Shown in pieces: positions 11,141 through 19,875 of a DNA stretch of 64,000 nucleotides. Location of the stretch: contig NZ_JABEKT010000001.1 in the NCBI RefSeq assembly GCF_013283195.1, forward strand, positions 3,111,473-3,175,472, in the 5' to 3' direction. A program made the position numbers and the translations under genes. The notes beneath the pieces are model-generated. The model was not told the DNA's origin. It made no database searches and saw nothing but the letters and a program-made list of their open reading frames with translations. Each line of letters begins with the position of its first letter. Position 1 is the first letter of the stretch. Origin of the DNA: Ensifer adhaerens (lineage in GTDB: Bacteria; Pseudomonadota; Alphaproteobacteria; Rhizobiales; Rhizobiaceae).

Positions 11141-12889
11141 CTAATAAGACACAAGCATGGCAGAACCATCTTCTCCGAACTTCGGTTCGACGCCGAGAAG
11201 CGGTGCGGAGCGGCTGATGATGTCGCGAACCATGGGCGCGGCATTCGAACCGGCGGTCCGTCCGCCGCCTTCGCCGGTCTTCGGCGCATCGATGAAGGTC
11301 AGCACGATGTACTTCGGATTGTCGATCGGAAAGGCTGCAAGAAAGGCGTTGAAGTTCTGGTCGCTGGCATAGCGACCGTTGACGACCTTGTCGGCCGTGC
11401 CGGTCTTGCCGCCGACGTTGAAGCCCGGCACCTGCGCGCGCTTGCCCGAGCCGGCGATGCCGTTCCAGCGAAGCAAGAAGCGCATGTCGTCGCTGGTGCT
11501 CTTCTTGACGACCGTGGTTGCCAGTTCGTCCGCTTGCTCTTCCGAACGCGGCAGGAAGGTCGGCGGGATCAGCTTGCCGCCGTTGACGAGCGCTGCTCCG
11601 GCGACAGCCGTCTGCAACGGGGTCGTCGAAACGCCGTGGCCGAAGGAAATGGTGATCGAGTTGATCTTCTTCCATTCACGCGGCTGGCTCGGGGATTTGA
11701 CCTCCGGCAGCTCGGTCGGCAGCTTCGACAGCAGGCCGATGCGGGTCAAAAATTCCTTGTGGCCGGGAATGCCGATGAGGTCGGCGATCTTGGCCGTGCC
11801 GATGTTCGACGAATACTGGAAGATTTCCGGCACGGTCAGCACGCGGCGCTTGCCGTGGAAGTCCTTGATGGTGAAGCCGCCGATACGGATCGGCGCCGTG
11901 GCGTCAAAACTGTCGTTGAGCGTCACCTTGCCGGAATCGAGACCCATGGCAATGGTGAAGGTCTTGAAGGTGGAACCCATTTCGAACGTGCCGTTCGACA
12001 TGCGGTTCATCCAGCCCTCTTCGGCGCCTTCGGCCGGCTTGTTCGGGTCGTAGTCGGGGACGGACGCCATCGCCAGCACTTCGCCGGTATGCACGTCGAG
12101 CACGACGGCGCCGGCGGCCAGCGCCTGGTAGTTCTTCATGCCGGAATCGATGACGTCGCGGACGATGTTCTGCACGCGGACGTCGATCGACAGCTTGACC
12201 GGCTCGAGCTTGGCATCGCTGGTCATGCCGATGGCGGCGAGATCGGCGAGCCCCTGCCCGTCGATGTAACGCTCCATGCCGGCAACGCCGCGGTTGTCGA
12301 TGTTGACGTGACCGAGGATGTGGGCGGCGGTCGGGCCACCCGGATAGAAGCGACGCTTCTCCGGCCGGAAGCCGACACCGGGAATGCCGAGCGCCAGGAT
12401 CTCGCTCTGCTGCTTCGGCGTCAGCTGGCGGCGCAGCCACTGGAAGCGCGATTTCGACTTCAGCTTGTTGTAGATTTCGCGGGCGTTGATGTCAGGCAGA
12501 ACCGTTGCCAGCCGCTCAACCGCCTCGTCCGCATCGACGATCTTGTGCGGCTCGGCATAGAGCGAAACCGTGCGGATGTCGGTGGCGAGGATCTCGCCGT
12601 TTCGATCGAGAATATCGGGGCGTGACGCCATCAGGTTGTCGGCACGGCCGATGCTAGACACCGTCTCCGGCTGCGCCATGCCATATTGCACCAGCCGGCC
12701 ACCGATGACCGCATAGACGATGCCGAAGCTGGCGATGATGATCGCCACACGGTTCTTCGCCTGATTGGTGGTCTTCTTGCGCGTGCCCTGGAAAGTGACG
12801 TTGAGCTTGGCCTCGGCCGGCAGGTTGTTGCCGCCGGCGGAGAAATGCGCCTTGCTCTTCAGAACCATGATGCGGGAGAGAAACGACAT
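11141..12889 (-). CDS. ftsI: Division-specific transpeptidase FtsI (PBP3)
   Basis: FtsI is the monofunctional class B penicillin-binding protein that cross-links septal peptidoglycan with FtsW. The 582-residue protein has a cytoplasmic tail, one membrane anchor around residues 47-66, a pedestal domain, and a transpeptidase domain with all three active-site motifs: S306-T-F-K309, S360-S-N362 and K495-T-G-T498. Length and order are normal. Its start overlaps the ftsL stop by one base (TGATG), so the two are almost certainly co-translated. The catalytic domain would be periplasmic at midcell. Confidence 0.96.
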   Translation of the reverse strand: MSFLSRIMVLKSKAHFSAGGNNLPAEAKLNVTFQGTRKKTTNQAKNRVAIIIASFGIVYAVIGGRLVQYGMAQPETVSSIGRADNLMASRPDILDRNGEILATDIRTVSLYAEPHKIVDADEAVERLATVLPDINAREIYNKLKSKSRFQWLRRQLTPKQQSEILALGIPGVGFRPEKRRFYPGGPTAAHILGHVNIDNRGVAGMERYIDGQGLADLAAIGMTSDAKLEPVKLSIDVRVQNIVRDVIDSGMKNYQALAAGAVVLDVHTGEVLAMASVPDYDPNKPAEGAEEGWMNRMSNGTFEMGSTFKTFTIAMGLDSGKVTLNDSFDATAPIRIGGFTIKDFHGKRRVLTVPEIFQYSSNIGTAKIADLIGIPGHKEFLTRIGLLSKLPTELPEVKSPSQPREWKKINSITISFGHGVSTTPLQTAVAGAALVNGGKLIPPTFLPRSEEQADELATTVVKKSTSDDMRFLLRWNGIAGSGKRAQVPGFNVGGKTGTADKVVNGRYASDQNFNAFLAAFPIDNPKYIVLTFIDAPKTGEGGGRTAGSNAAPMVRDIISRSAPLLGVEPKFGEDGSAMLVSY

Positions 12890-13272
12890 CAGCGCGCCAC
12901 CGAACCTGTTTCGATATTATCGGTCGTCTGCTCCGCTGCCTTGGCGGCGGCGAGCTTCTTTTCTTCTTCCGTCGGCGGAACGTCTGCCTTCAGCATCGGA
13001 AGCTCCTGCGGGCGGACGAGCTGCGTCGATGGCGTCGGCGCCAGCTGCAGGTCGGCACCGAAGGCTCCGACCAGACGCTCCAGCCGGTTCGGCTGCGTCA
13101 GCAGCGCCCAGTCAGCACGCAGAAGATCGATCGTGTCTTCTTCCAGCTTGATTGCAGCATCGAGCTTGCGCACCTGCTCAAGCTTGTTTTCGGCCTGGTG
13201 CTTGATCGTGTAGGTGACCGTGGCGGCTGCCGTCATGACGACGATAAGGACTATGTCGAGTGTTCGCAGCAT
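12889..13272 (-). CDS. ftsL: Cell division protein FtsL-like
   Basis: This short bitopic protein (127 residues) has a membrane segment at residues 5-21 followed by a predicted coiled coil (QAENKLEQVRKLDAAIKLEE). That is the layout of FtsL, which with FtsB and FtsQ activates FtsWI. The start is the ATG at 13272 after GAGAGAG; the longer frame runs into rsmH and is not credible. Primary sequence conservation in this family is low, so the call rests mainly on position between rsmH and ftsI and on topology. The C-terminal tail is rich in Ala, Glu and Lys. Confidence 0.85.
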   Translation of the reverse strand: MLRTLDIVLIVVMTAAATVTYTIKHQAENKLEQVRKLDAAIKLEEDTIDLLRADWALLTQPNRLERLVGAFGADLQLAPTPSTQLVRPQELPMLKADVPPTEEEKKLAAAKAAEQTTDNIETGSVAR

Positions 13273-13279
13273 ATCTCTC

Positions 13280-14305
13280 TCAGCCCCCCAACCGTGCAAG
13301 GCTCGCCAGTTCCGGCAGATTGAAAATGGATAGATCGTTTCCCGGCGATGGCGCTTCCGTGCGGATACCGGCTCTGAGCTTGGCAGACCGGGCGCGCGGA
13401 TTGAGGGACGCTTCTTCCTCGCTGGCTGCCACCATAGGCTTTCCAACTGGTGTGAAGGTTGCCGGCCGCGCGGTTACCAGCGGCAGATGCCGCGAACCGG
13501 CGGCCTTGCCCGAGCGATCCTGGAAGAAGGCCTTGACGATCCGGTCTTCAAGGGAATGGAAGGTGACGACCACGAGCCGACCGCCCGGCTTCAGCGCCCG
13601 CTCGGCAGCAAAGAGCACCTGGGCGAGTTCGCCGAGCTCGTCGTTGACGAAGATGCGCAGCGCCTGGAAAACGCGCGTTGCCGGATGGATCTTGTCCTTG
13701 GCCTTGCGCGGCGTGACGATTTCGATCAGCCCGGCGAGATCGCGGGTGGTTTCAAACGGCGTTTCGGCGCGGCGCTTCTCGATGGCGCGGGCAATGCGGC
13801 CCGACTGCTTTTCCTCACCGAGAAAACCGAAGATGCGAATGAGATCGGAAACCTTGGCCCGGTTGACAACGTCGGCAGCGGAGACACCGGCGGCCGACAT
13901 GCGCATATCGAGCGGACCCTTCCTCTGGAAGGAGAAGCCGCGCTCGGCCTCGTCGATCTGCATCGACGACACGCCGATGTCGAGCACCACGCCGTCAAGG
14001 CTGCCAGCTGGCGCATGCTCGGCAAGTTCGGAAAAGCGCGAATGAATGAGCTTGAGCCTGCCGCCGGAGGCCGCGACCATCGACTGGCCCGCGGCGATCG
14101 CCGTCGGGTCGCGGTCGAGCGCGATCACATCGGCACCGGCATTAAGGATGGCGGACGCATAACCGCCGGCACCGAACGTGCCGTCGAGAATGACCTTGCC
14201 GGGAGCCGGCTCGAGTGCTGCGAGAACCTCGTTCAGGAGGACGGGAATGTGACGAACCGGTCCGCCATCGGCTTCAGAAGCTCCTCCGCCTTGTTCCGTC
14301 ACCAT
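13280..14305 (-). CDS. rsmH: 16S rRNA (cytosine(1402)-N4)-methyltransferase RsmH
   Basis: RsmH (formerly MraW) uses SAM to methylate N4 of C1402 in the 16S rRNA decoding centre. The 341-residue protein starts at the ATG at 14305 behind GGAGAGGCGGA. The SAM-binding motif [15 protein letters not shown] lies near residues 40-54, followed by ALDRDP, and the family signatures [15 protein letters not shown] and [13 protein letters not shown] are intact. It is the second gene of the dcw cluster, 14 bp after mraZ and 7 bp before ftsL. The minus-strand frame continues about 640 bp upstream, but that part overlaps mraZ and is not coding. Confidence 0.96.
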   Translation of the reverse strand: MVTEQGGGASEADGGPVRHIPVLLNEVLAALEPAPGKVILDGTFGAGGYASAILNAGADVIALDRDPTAIAAGQSMVAASGGRLKLIHSRFSELAEHAPAGSLDGVVLDIGVSSMQIDEAERGFSFQRKGPLDMRMSAAGVSAADVVNRAKVSDLIRIFGFLGEEKQSGRIARAIEKRRAETPFETTRDLAGLIEIVTPRKAKDKIHPATRVFQALRIFVNDELGELAQVLFAAERALKPGGRLVVVTFHSLEDRIVKAFFQDRSGKAAGSRHLPLVTARPATFTPVGKPMVAASEEEASLNPRARSAKLRAGIRTEAPSPGNDLSIFNLPELASLARLGG

Positions 14306-14319
14306 TCCGCCTCTCCATT

Positions 14320-14760
14320 CTATTCCGGACGCAGCCCCCGTGACTTGCGCCCTTCCCGGGCTGCCGCCTGCGCCTTTTGAAAGGCCTGCGGCTCCCAGAG
14401 CTGAAAATAATCGCCCCGCCCGACGAACATCACGTCGGTCGAGATACCGGTGAAGTCGCGGATGAAATCCGTCACCATCAACCGGCCTTCCGGATCGAGC
14501 TTGACGAAGACCCCGCCCCCATGAACGAGCAGCGACATCTCGTTGGCAGCCGGAGAAAATGGATCCTCGACCGCCATCTGCCTCTCGAACCGGTCCAGAA
14601 GCTCCGGCCCGCCGACACTGATCGCCGGAAAGACGAAGTCCTGAAAACAGTATAGCTCCCGGACGCCCCCATCCGACAGAACGGAACGAAACGCCGAAGG
14701 CACGGACACCCGCCCCTTTGCATCGATCCGATTGGTGGCATTTGACAAGAAGCGGTTCAT
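14320..14760 (-). CDS. mraZ: MraZ, transcriptional regulator of the dcw operon
   Basis: MraZ is an AbrB-like swapped-hairpin protein that binds repeats in its own promoter and controls the dcw operon; it is also found on the nucleoid. The 146-residue protein shows two MraZ repeats: the first with [16 protein letters not shown], the second with [16 protein letters not shown]. These correspond to the DxxGRxxxP-type core of the family, although the second lacks the proline. It is the first gene of the cluster. Four TGGGN boxes about 177-211 bp upstream are its likely operator. Confidence 0.93.
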   Translation of the reverse strand: MNRFLSNATNRIDAKGRVSVPSAFRSVLSDGGVRELYCFQDFVFPAISVGGPELLDRFERQMAVEDPFSPAANEMSLLVHGGGVFVKLDPEGRLMVTDFIRDFTGISTDVMFVGRGDYFQLWEPQAFQKAQAAAREGRKSRGLRPE

Positions 14761-15253
14761 GACTCGAAACGGCCGCCCAAGACTGACGGGCCATAATCAT
14801 CGACCCGCGAGAACACTCGACCACGCTCACAAAACGCCCCCGCCGGACACCAACATGCCCGCCCATCTCCCGATGCCGGGAGACCCTGGAATCTTGCGAT
14901 GATGGGCCACGAAGCGGCCCTTGCGCAGTACCATTATGGGATATCATGGGACCATATGGGCGTCAATGGGATTGGCTCTTGAACAGCCGGGTAGCTGATC
15001 AAATATTGATAGGTTGTTAAGTTTAACGAAGCGTTACGAAGCGACCCCCGCTGCCCTGGAATGCGACGGTCAAACGGCTTCAAATCGTTGAGAAATCAGA
15101 ATGTGAGAAAGAATGCAGCAAAGCGGGGGAGCAGGATTTCCCTGCGCGATTTCTGATCGCTTCATCCGGTTCGGCATCGAAACGATACCCGCCTGAACAT
15201 GGTTGCGCCTGCGCGTCTCGAAGCGCGCGACACCGCTGAGAAAAAGGAAAAAT
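14761..15253. other. Intergenic control region between rnpB and mraZ
   Basis: About 490 bp without a gene. It must hold the mraZ promoter and the 3' end of rnpB. The only structured signal I can support is the row of four TGGGN boxes at 14937-14971. A T-rich run on the minus strand at 15241-15253 follows the RNase P RNA. Short frames here look like noise. Confidence 0.5.
14937..14971 (+). promoter_or_regulatory. MraZ operator: four TGGGN boxes at 10-bp spacing
   Basis: TGGGN occurs at 14937, 14947, 14957 and 14967, each separated by exactly 5 bp. Published MraZ operators in E. coli are TGGGN repeats separated by 5 nt. The boxes lie on the strand opposite to mraZ, 177-211 bp upstream of its ATG. 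Autoregulation of the dcw operon by MraZ follows by analogy. The exact -35 and -10 are not clear to me. Confidence 0.75.
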
Positions 15254-15653
15254 CGCCAGTTGGCCTGTAAGCCGGGTTCTGTATGGCCCCATTGCCCGAA
15301 GACAACGGAACGTGGCAGCCATTCATCTGGGACTACGTTTGCACGCAGCCTCTTGCAACCCACCCGGATGACTGGCCCGGAAACAGGCTGGACGCTTGCG
15401 CGTCCGCGTCATCCCTATTCGGTCTTGCTCCCGGTGGGGTTTGCCGTGCCGTCCATGTCGCCATGTCCGCGGTGGGCTCTTACCCCACCCTTTCACCCTT
15501 ACTCCGCAAGCGGAGCGGTTTGCTTTCTGTGGCACTTTCCCTGAGGTCGCCCTCGCCGGACGTTATCCGGCACCGTACTTCCGTGGAGCCCGGACTTTCC
15601 TCCCCCCGCGGCCTTTCGGCACTTGCGGAGCGCGGCTGCCCGGCCAACTGGCA
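15254..15653 (-). ncRNA. rnpB: RNase P RNA (bacterial type A)
   Basis: This about 400-nt RNA is the catalytic subunit that matures tRNA 5' ends with the RnpA protein. Read on the minus strand, the ends pair as helix P1 (GCCAGTTGGCC at the 5' end, GGCCAACTGGC at the 3' end). The universal core near the 5' end, GGAGGAAAGTCCGGGCT, and the 3' core ACAGAACCCGGCTTA are both present and would form P4. A run of Ts follows at 15241-15253 and probably ends transcription. End points are set from P1 and may be off by a few bases. Confidence 0.95.
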
Positions 15654-15740
15654 GGCGGTCCTTAAACGACCGGGAAGCCGAGCGCCAGAGAAAAACGGCA
15701 GGCCCGGCGTTTCAACGCTCGCCCACCCGCGCTTTCACGT

Positions 15741-16931
15741 TCAGCGGAAAGCCACGGCGAAATCCGTTTCATAGGCCGGGTCGTCGATCCGGCCCTCGGC
15801 CACCAGCACGGCGCCGAGCCGGCCGATCTCGTCGGAGCTTTTCGCTGCCTGGCCGTTGCCGCCGGTCACCACAGCGATGCGGTCGCTGCCGGCAAAGCCG
15901 ATATAGGGAAAACCATGGCGGGTGAACGACGTCACGCAGGGTCTGAAATGCGTCGAAGCCGGCTTGAAGCCGGGCATCACCTCGGCAAGCAGCCCGCCCA
16001 TGTGCGCAGCCGCCCCGGCGCCAGCGCTGCCGCGGAACCAGGCGCGCACCGCGGGCTCGCTGTCGAGCACGCGATCGGTCGGATCGCCGCCGATCTTGAT
16101 ATAGTGCTTGCCGTCGGCGTAAGCGACCGGCGGCAGCAGATAGTAGCTCTTGGCCTGCTCCGGTGCCGCGCCGATCAGCGATGGCATGTGGTCATAGGTC
16201 GAAAGATCGCCGGCTGCGACCTCCGCAAAAAATACGGTACGCGCCTTGACGACAAGGTCGATCGGCCGGGGAAGAAGCGTGTCGGAAAGAGAGAACCCGC
16301 CCGCAGCAACGATCACCCGCCCAGCACCAAACGTGGCGCCATCGACGGTTGTGACCACGACGCGGTCGCCGGCCTCGGATACCGAGGCCACTTCGCTGCG
16401 CACGATCCGTGCGCCGGCCTTTCCCGCGCAGATCGTTTGCGCCAGCACCAACGCGCGCGGATTGATGTATCCGGCCCCTTGCGCCTCGTGAATGCCGGCA
16501 AAACCTTCGGGAAAACGGAACCAGGGAAAGCGTTCGGAAAGGGCGCCCTGCTCGAGAAGCGGCGCCTCGACGCCAAGCGCGTCGCGCGCCTTGGCCACCT
16601 TCTCGATATAGTCGTAGCTGCCGCCCGGCGCCGGCCCGGCGATCAGGCAGCCGACTTCGGCATAGAAGTCGACGCCACTTTGAGCGGCGATCTCGTCGTA
16701 ACGGTCGATGGAACGCTTGGCGAGCCGCGCCCAGACCGGATCGTCGTCGATCGTGCGTGTGATGCGGGCATTGTCGTAGTGGCTGGAAAAGACGCCGCCG
16801 TGATTGGCCCAGTCGCCGGGCTCGTCCGGCCCGACGAGAGCCACCCGAGCGCCCGAGAGCGCCAGGTGCCGCGCTGCCGCCGCCCCCATCATGCCTTTGC
16901 CGACAACGATGAAATCAAAGCTTTCCGACAT
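15741..16931 (-). CDS. FAD-dependent amine/amino acid oxidoreductase (DAO family)
   Basis: A 396-residue flavoprotein of the D-amino acid oxidase/sarcosine oxidase fold. The N-terminal dinucleotide-binding motif GKGMMGAAAARHLALSG lies at residues 11-27 and the C-terminal FAD contact VVTGGNGQAAKSSDEIG at about 360-376. I chose the ATG at 16931, preceded by GAGGA; an ATG five codons upstream is possible. The substrate cannot be read from the sequence, and no partner gene is adjacent. It is a single gene between rnpB and a transglycosylase gene, with no export signal. Confidence 0.75.
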   Translation of the reverse strand: MSESFDFIVVGKGMMGAAAARHLALSGARVALVGPDEPGDWANHGGVFSSHYDNARITRTIDDDPVWARLAKRSIDRYDEIAAQSGVDFYAEVGCLIAGPAPGGSYDYIEKVAKARDALGVEAPLLEQGALSERFPWFRFPEGFAGIHEAQGAGYINPRALVLAQTICAGKAGARIVRSEVASVSEAGDRVVVTTVDGATFGAGRVIVAAGGFSLSDTLLPRPIDLVVKARTVFFAEVAAGDLSTYDHMPSLIGAAPEQAKSYYLLPPVAYADGKHYIKIGGDPTDRVLDSEPAVRAWFRGSAGAGAAAHMGGLLAEVMPGFKPASTHFRPCVTSFTRHGFPYIGFAGSDRIAVVTGGNGQAAKSSDEIGRLGAVLVAEGRIDDPAYETDFAVAFR

Positions 16932-17245
16932 GTCCGTCCTCACCATTTCGATCAGGTCTGGATAGCATGCCGGCGCAGATATGGCACTGCGGTTGCATTA
17001 CGTTTTGAAGGTCGCCGGAACGCGAGACCTGTCCGGCTGGAGCACCCGCCACCGCTTGAAGACAGCCGGCGGTTGATGCTCGGTATTCGACGGAAACAAT
17101 GCCCCTGAACCGGGGCCCTTCCTCGTGCCGGCGTCGACCGATGCGAGGAGGTCATGCTGCACGCTTCGACCGATGAAGCCGCACGCTTCAATCGATGAAG
17201 CGTGCTTTGCGCGCACGATCAGGCGCGCCCTACGATCGGCATCGA
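16932..17245. other. Intergenic region with a duplicated hairpin
   Basis: This 314-bp region has no credible gene. GCACGCTTCA and TGAAGCGTGC at 17181-17205 form a 10-bp stem with a 5-nt loop. A diverged direct copy of the first arm and loop begins at 17159. Neither is followed by a clear uridine run on the minus strand, so this is only a possible end signal for the adjacent transglycosylase gene. Confidence 0.35.
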
Positions 17246-17773
17246 TCAGTCGATGATGCTCTGAACCTTGCCGCAGTAACGCTTGGAAACCGGGTTCATG
17301 CGCTTGGCACCATGGCCGGCATTGTACTTCAGGACCGTGCCGCAAGTGGTTCCGCCGGAAAGCTCATGCGCCATGGCGAGATACTTCATGCCGAACTTGA
17401 TGTTCGTTTCCGGATCGTAGAGACCGTTGGAGGAGCCGGAGTAGCCCATCATGCGTGCCGTTGCGGGTTTGATCTGCATCAGGCCGATTTCACCGGCGCT
17501 GCCGCGAGCCTTCGGGTTGAAGTTGCTTTCGACCTTGACGATCGCATGGGCCAGATCGATCGGAACGCCGTACTGCTTGGCATAGGACTGGATCAGGATG
17601 GTGTACTGCGTGCCCTGTGCGAGCTGTGGATTCGGGTAGCCTGTCGTCCGTGTAACTGACTTGAGGGATGAGGTCTTGATGGTCTTGTCGACGTTCCCCG
17701 CATACGACGTACCAATCCCGGCGAAGAACATGCCAAGGCATGCCGCCACCGCAGCAACAGACGATATTCTCAT
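17246..17773 (-). CDS. Secreted lytic transglycosylase (SLT domain)
   Basis: A 175-residue periplasmic lytic transglycosylase that would cleave the MurNAc-GlcNAc bond to give 1,6-anhydroMurNAc ends. The ATG at 17773 opens a signal peptide (MRISSVAAVAACLGMFFAG) cleaved near TSYA. The SLT fold follows: VKVESNFNPKARGSAGEIGL carries the catalytic Glu in VESNF, then MQIKPATARMMGY and a late KYNAGHG segment. The protein is short and has no accessory domain. It is a single transcription unit with its own upstream gap of more than 200 bp. Confidence 0.88.
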   Translation of the reverse strand: MRISSVAAVAACLGMFFAGIGTSYAGNVDKTIKTSSLKSVTRTTGYPNPQLAQGTQYTILIQSYAKQYGVPIDLAHAIVKVESNFNPKARGSAGEIGLMQIKPATARMMGYSGSSNGLYDPETNIKFGMKYLAMAHELSGGTTCGTVLKYNAGHGAKRMNPVSKRYCGKVQSIID

Positions 17774-17999
17774 GTAGCTTGAAGTCTCCGGTCTGGGGAA
17801 TGGACAGCACGGCGCACCCCGCCGTTCGAGCCTCACTTCCCGATCGTTTCATTGACAGGAAGGAGCGTCTTGCCCTTGCGTTTCCTGCAGTTTCAATGAG
17901 CGGCAAATGAATGCCGCATCATGGTAAACATGTGGCAACGCAGCAAATTTGTGCGGAAATGACCGGAAAAGCTAATTTAGAACGCAAAAATTTTGCGCG

Positions 18000-18764
18000 T
18001 CAGGCACCAAACTGAGGTAGCGCCTGGAGCAGTCGATGCAACGTATCGAGCGTCGAGATATCGGCGATGCCGTCGACCCGTTGCTGACGAAAATGCCGCT
18101 GGAACGCAGCAACGGTTCCCTCGGTTTTGTCACAGAAATCGCCAGTGACTTCAACGCCGTAACCATAGAGCGACAGCATCGACTGTATCGCCTCGACCGG
18201 CTGTCCGCGGTCGCCGCGCTGGAAAAAGCGACCGCCGCCGATCGGCGCCGGCTCGACCCAGTGCCCGACGCCCTCGCGGTGCAGCTGATGCCACGGAAAT
18301 TTTTCGCCCGGGTCAACCTTGCGAATCGGGGCGATATCGCTGTGTGCCAGCACCCGCTCAGGGGCAATCGACCACCGTTCGCCACAGTCCCGACACAATT
18401 CGGCGACCGCCGCGATCTGCTTTTCGGGGAATTCGGGAAGCCCGCCCGGGTGACCGGCATTGGCGATCTCGATGCCGATCGAACTGGAATTGATGTCCGT
18501 CTCGCCCTTCCACACGCTTTTCCCCGCGTGCCAGGCCCTCCGCGCCTCCGGCACCAGCTGGTCGACACGGCCGTCCTCATGAACGAAATAGTGGCTGGAA
18601 ACCTGGCTTTCCTCGCGACACAGCCATTCGAGCGCAGATTTCGCCGTCGGCATGCCGGTATAATGAAGCACGATGATATCGGGCAGCCTGCCGTCCGCAC
18701 GGTCGCCGAAATTGGGCGACGGCATGAAGCGGGCACCCGAGTAGTCGCAGTATTTCGACGTCAT
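18000..18764 (-). CDS. N-acetylmuramoyl-L-alanine amidase, AmpD-like, with peptidoglycan-binding domain
   Basis: A 254-residue amidase_2 zinc enzyme that cleaves the lactyl-amide bond between MurNAc and the stem peptide. The first zinc ligand is in IIVLHYTGMPT (residues 30-40), followed by SSHYFVHEDGRVDQLVPE, and the third ligand is in VLAHSDIAP. A C-terminal PG_binding_1 domain contains PVEAIQSMLSLYGYG. There is no signal peptide, so it may act on recycled cytoplasmic muropeptides like AmpD. The start overlaps the stop codon of the adjacent DnaJ-domain gene by 4 bp. Confidence 0.85.
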   Translation of the reverse strand: MTSKYCDYSGARFMPSPNFGDRADGRLPDIIVLHYTGMPTAKSALEWLCREESQVSSHYFVHEDGRVDQLVPEARRAWHAGKSVWKGETDINSSSIGIEIANAGHPGGLPEFPEKQIAAVAELCRDCGERWSIAPERVLAHSDIAPIRKVDPGEKFPWHQLHREGVGHWVEPAPIGGGRFFQRGDRGQPVEAIQSMLSLYGYGVEVTGDFCDKTEGTVAAFQRHFRQQRVDGIADISTLDTLHRLLQALPQFGA

Positions 18765-19468
18765 GCGGCGCGGCGTTCTCTCTCGATCGCCTCGTAGGCG
18801 GCATTGAGCGCAGCCATGCGATCATTGGCGATCGCATGGAACTCTTGTGGCACGCCGCGTGCAACCAGCCTGTCGGGATGGTTCTCCGACACCAGCACGC
18901 GGTAATGCTTGCGGATCTTGGCGAAATCGTCCTTGGGCGAAACGCCGAGAACGAGATAAGGGTCGCGGCCGTCGCTATGGACGTGACGCGCCATGATCTG
19001 TTCGAAGTGCGCTTCGTCCATCTTGAAGATCTCGGCAACCCGCATCAGGAACGCCAGTTCCTTCTCATGCACTGCGCCGTCGGACTTGGCGATGTGGAAC
19101 AGACCGTCGATGATGTCTTCCAGGATCGGGCAATTGTTTTCGCAGGACGAGCAGAGCGACGCCATCTTTTCGGCATAGGCTTCGAAACCGGCAACGTCCT
19201 GGCGCGCGAGGTTATAGAGACGGGCGACGTTCTGCGCCTGATCGGCGGGAAACTCGAAGATATCGCGAAAGGCCGAGACCTCCGCCTCCGTAACCACGCC
19301 GTCAGCCTTCGCCATCTTGGCCGAAAGCGCGATCATCGCCACGGAGAAAGCCACCTTGCGCCGCGTTTCGGGGTCGCCTTCGAACAGGGTGCGCACGGCC
19401 TCGACCACACCGGCAAGCGCGTTGCCCGTGGCGGTGACGATCTTGAGGAGGCTATCCCAGAATGACAT
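18761..19468 (-). CDS. DjlA-like co-chaperone: TerB domain plus C-terminal J domain
   Basis: A 235-residue protein. An N-terminal TerB/DjlA-type helical domain spans about residues 35-150, with AKMAKADGVVTEAEV and a second acidic segment AKSDGAVHEKEL. A C-terminal J domain carries the HPD tripeptide in NHPDRLV and would stimulate DnaK. Unlike E. coli DjlA, no clear N-terminal membrane anchor is visible, only a moderately hydrophobic start. It overlaps the amidase gene by 4 bp, so both are probably co-translated. The physiological link with the amidase is not evident. Confidence 0.82.
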   Translation of the reverse strand: MSFWDSLLKIVTATGNALAGVVEAVRTLFEGDPETRRKVAFSVAMIALSAKMAKADGVVTEAEVSAFRDIFEFPADQAQNVARLYNLARQDVAGFEAYAEKMASLCSSCENNCPILEDIIDGLFHIAKSDGAVHEKELAFLMRVAEIFKMDEAHFEQIMARHVHSDGRDPYLVLGVSPKDDFAKIRKHYRVLVSENHPDRLVARGVPQEFHAIANDRMAALNAAYEAIERERRAA

Positions 19469-19875
19469 GCACGATTTTCCTGTCTCTCCAGCCTATAGCA
19501 TGGACTATTGTGGTGGCAAATTGCAAGCGGTGGCCTGCGGCGAACCACGGGAATGACGAATTTGTGATGGCCCCTCACTATTGTCAATCCGTTTGAGTAA
19601 CGTTGCGATGGCGCAAGGGTTCCCGCCTGTTCCCTGGGGAACACACCCGCGGCGGCGGATAAACGCCTGAGCCCCTGCCCCGCAGCGCATTGACGCTGGC
19701 GTCGTTGCCCCGTCCCCTTCCCTTGCGCGACATCATGTCCACGGCGGCAATGGAGACGAATGCGGCGAAACCTGCGCGCTTGCCGACAGGACATCCACAG
19801 AGCCGTCATTTAACTTCCATCCGTTTTGCGCTAGAGAGGCCCCACCAATTGCGTGCCGAATCCCGAGGAGGAAAC
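19469..19875. other. Upstream region of pfp
   Basis: About 400 bp between divergent genes, with no ORF I can support. It must contain the promoters of the DjlA-like gene and pfp. GTTCCC and GGGGAAC near 19620-19645 form a small inverted repeat. I cannot assign a -35/-10 pair with confidence. Confidence 0.4.

Noticed and set aside
15203-15774. Plus-strand frames across the RNase P RNA
   Set aside because: The sequence is explained by rnpB on the minus strand.
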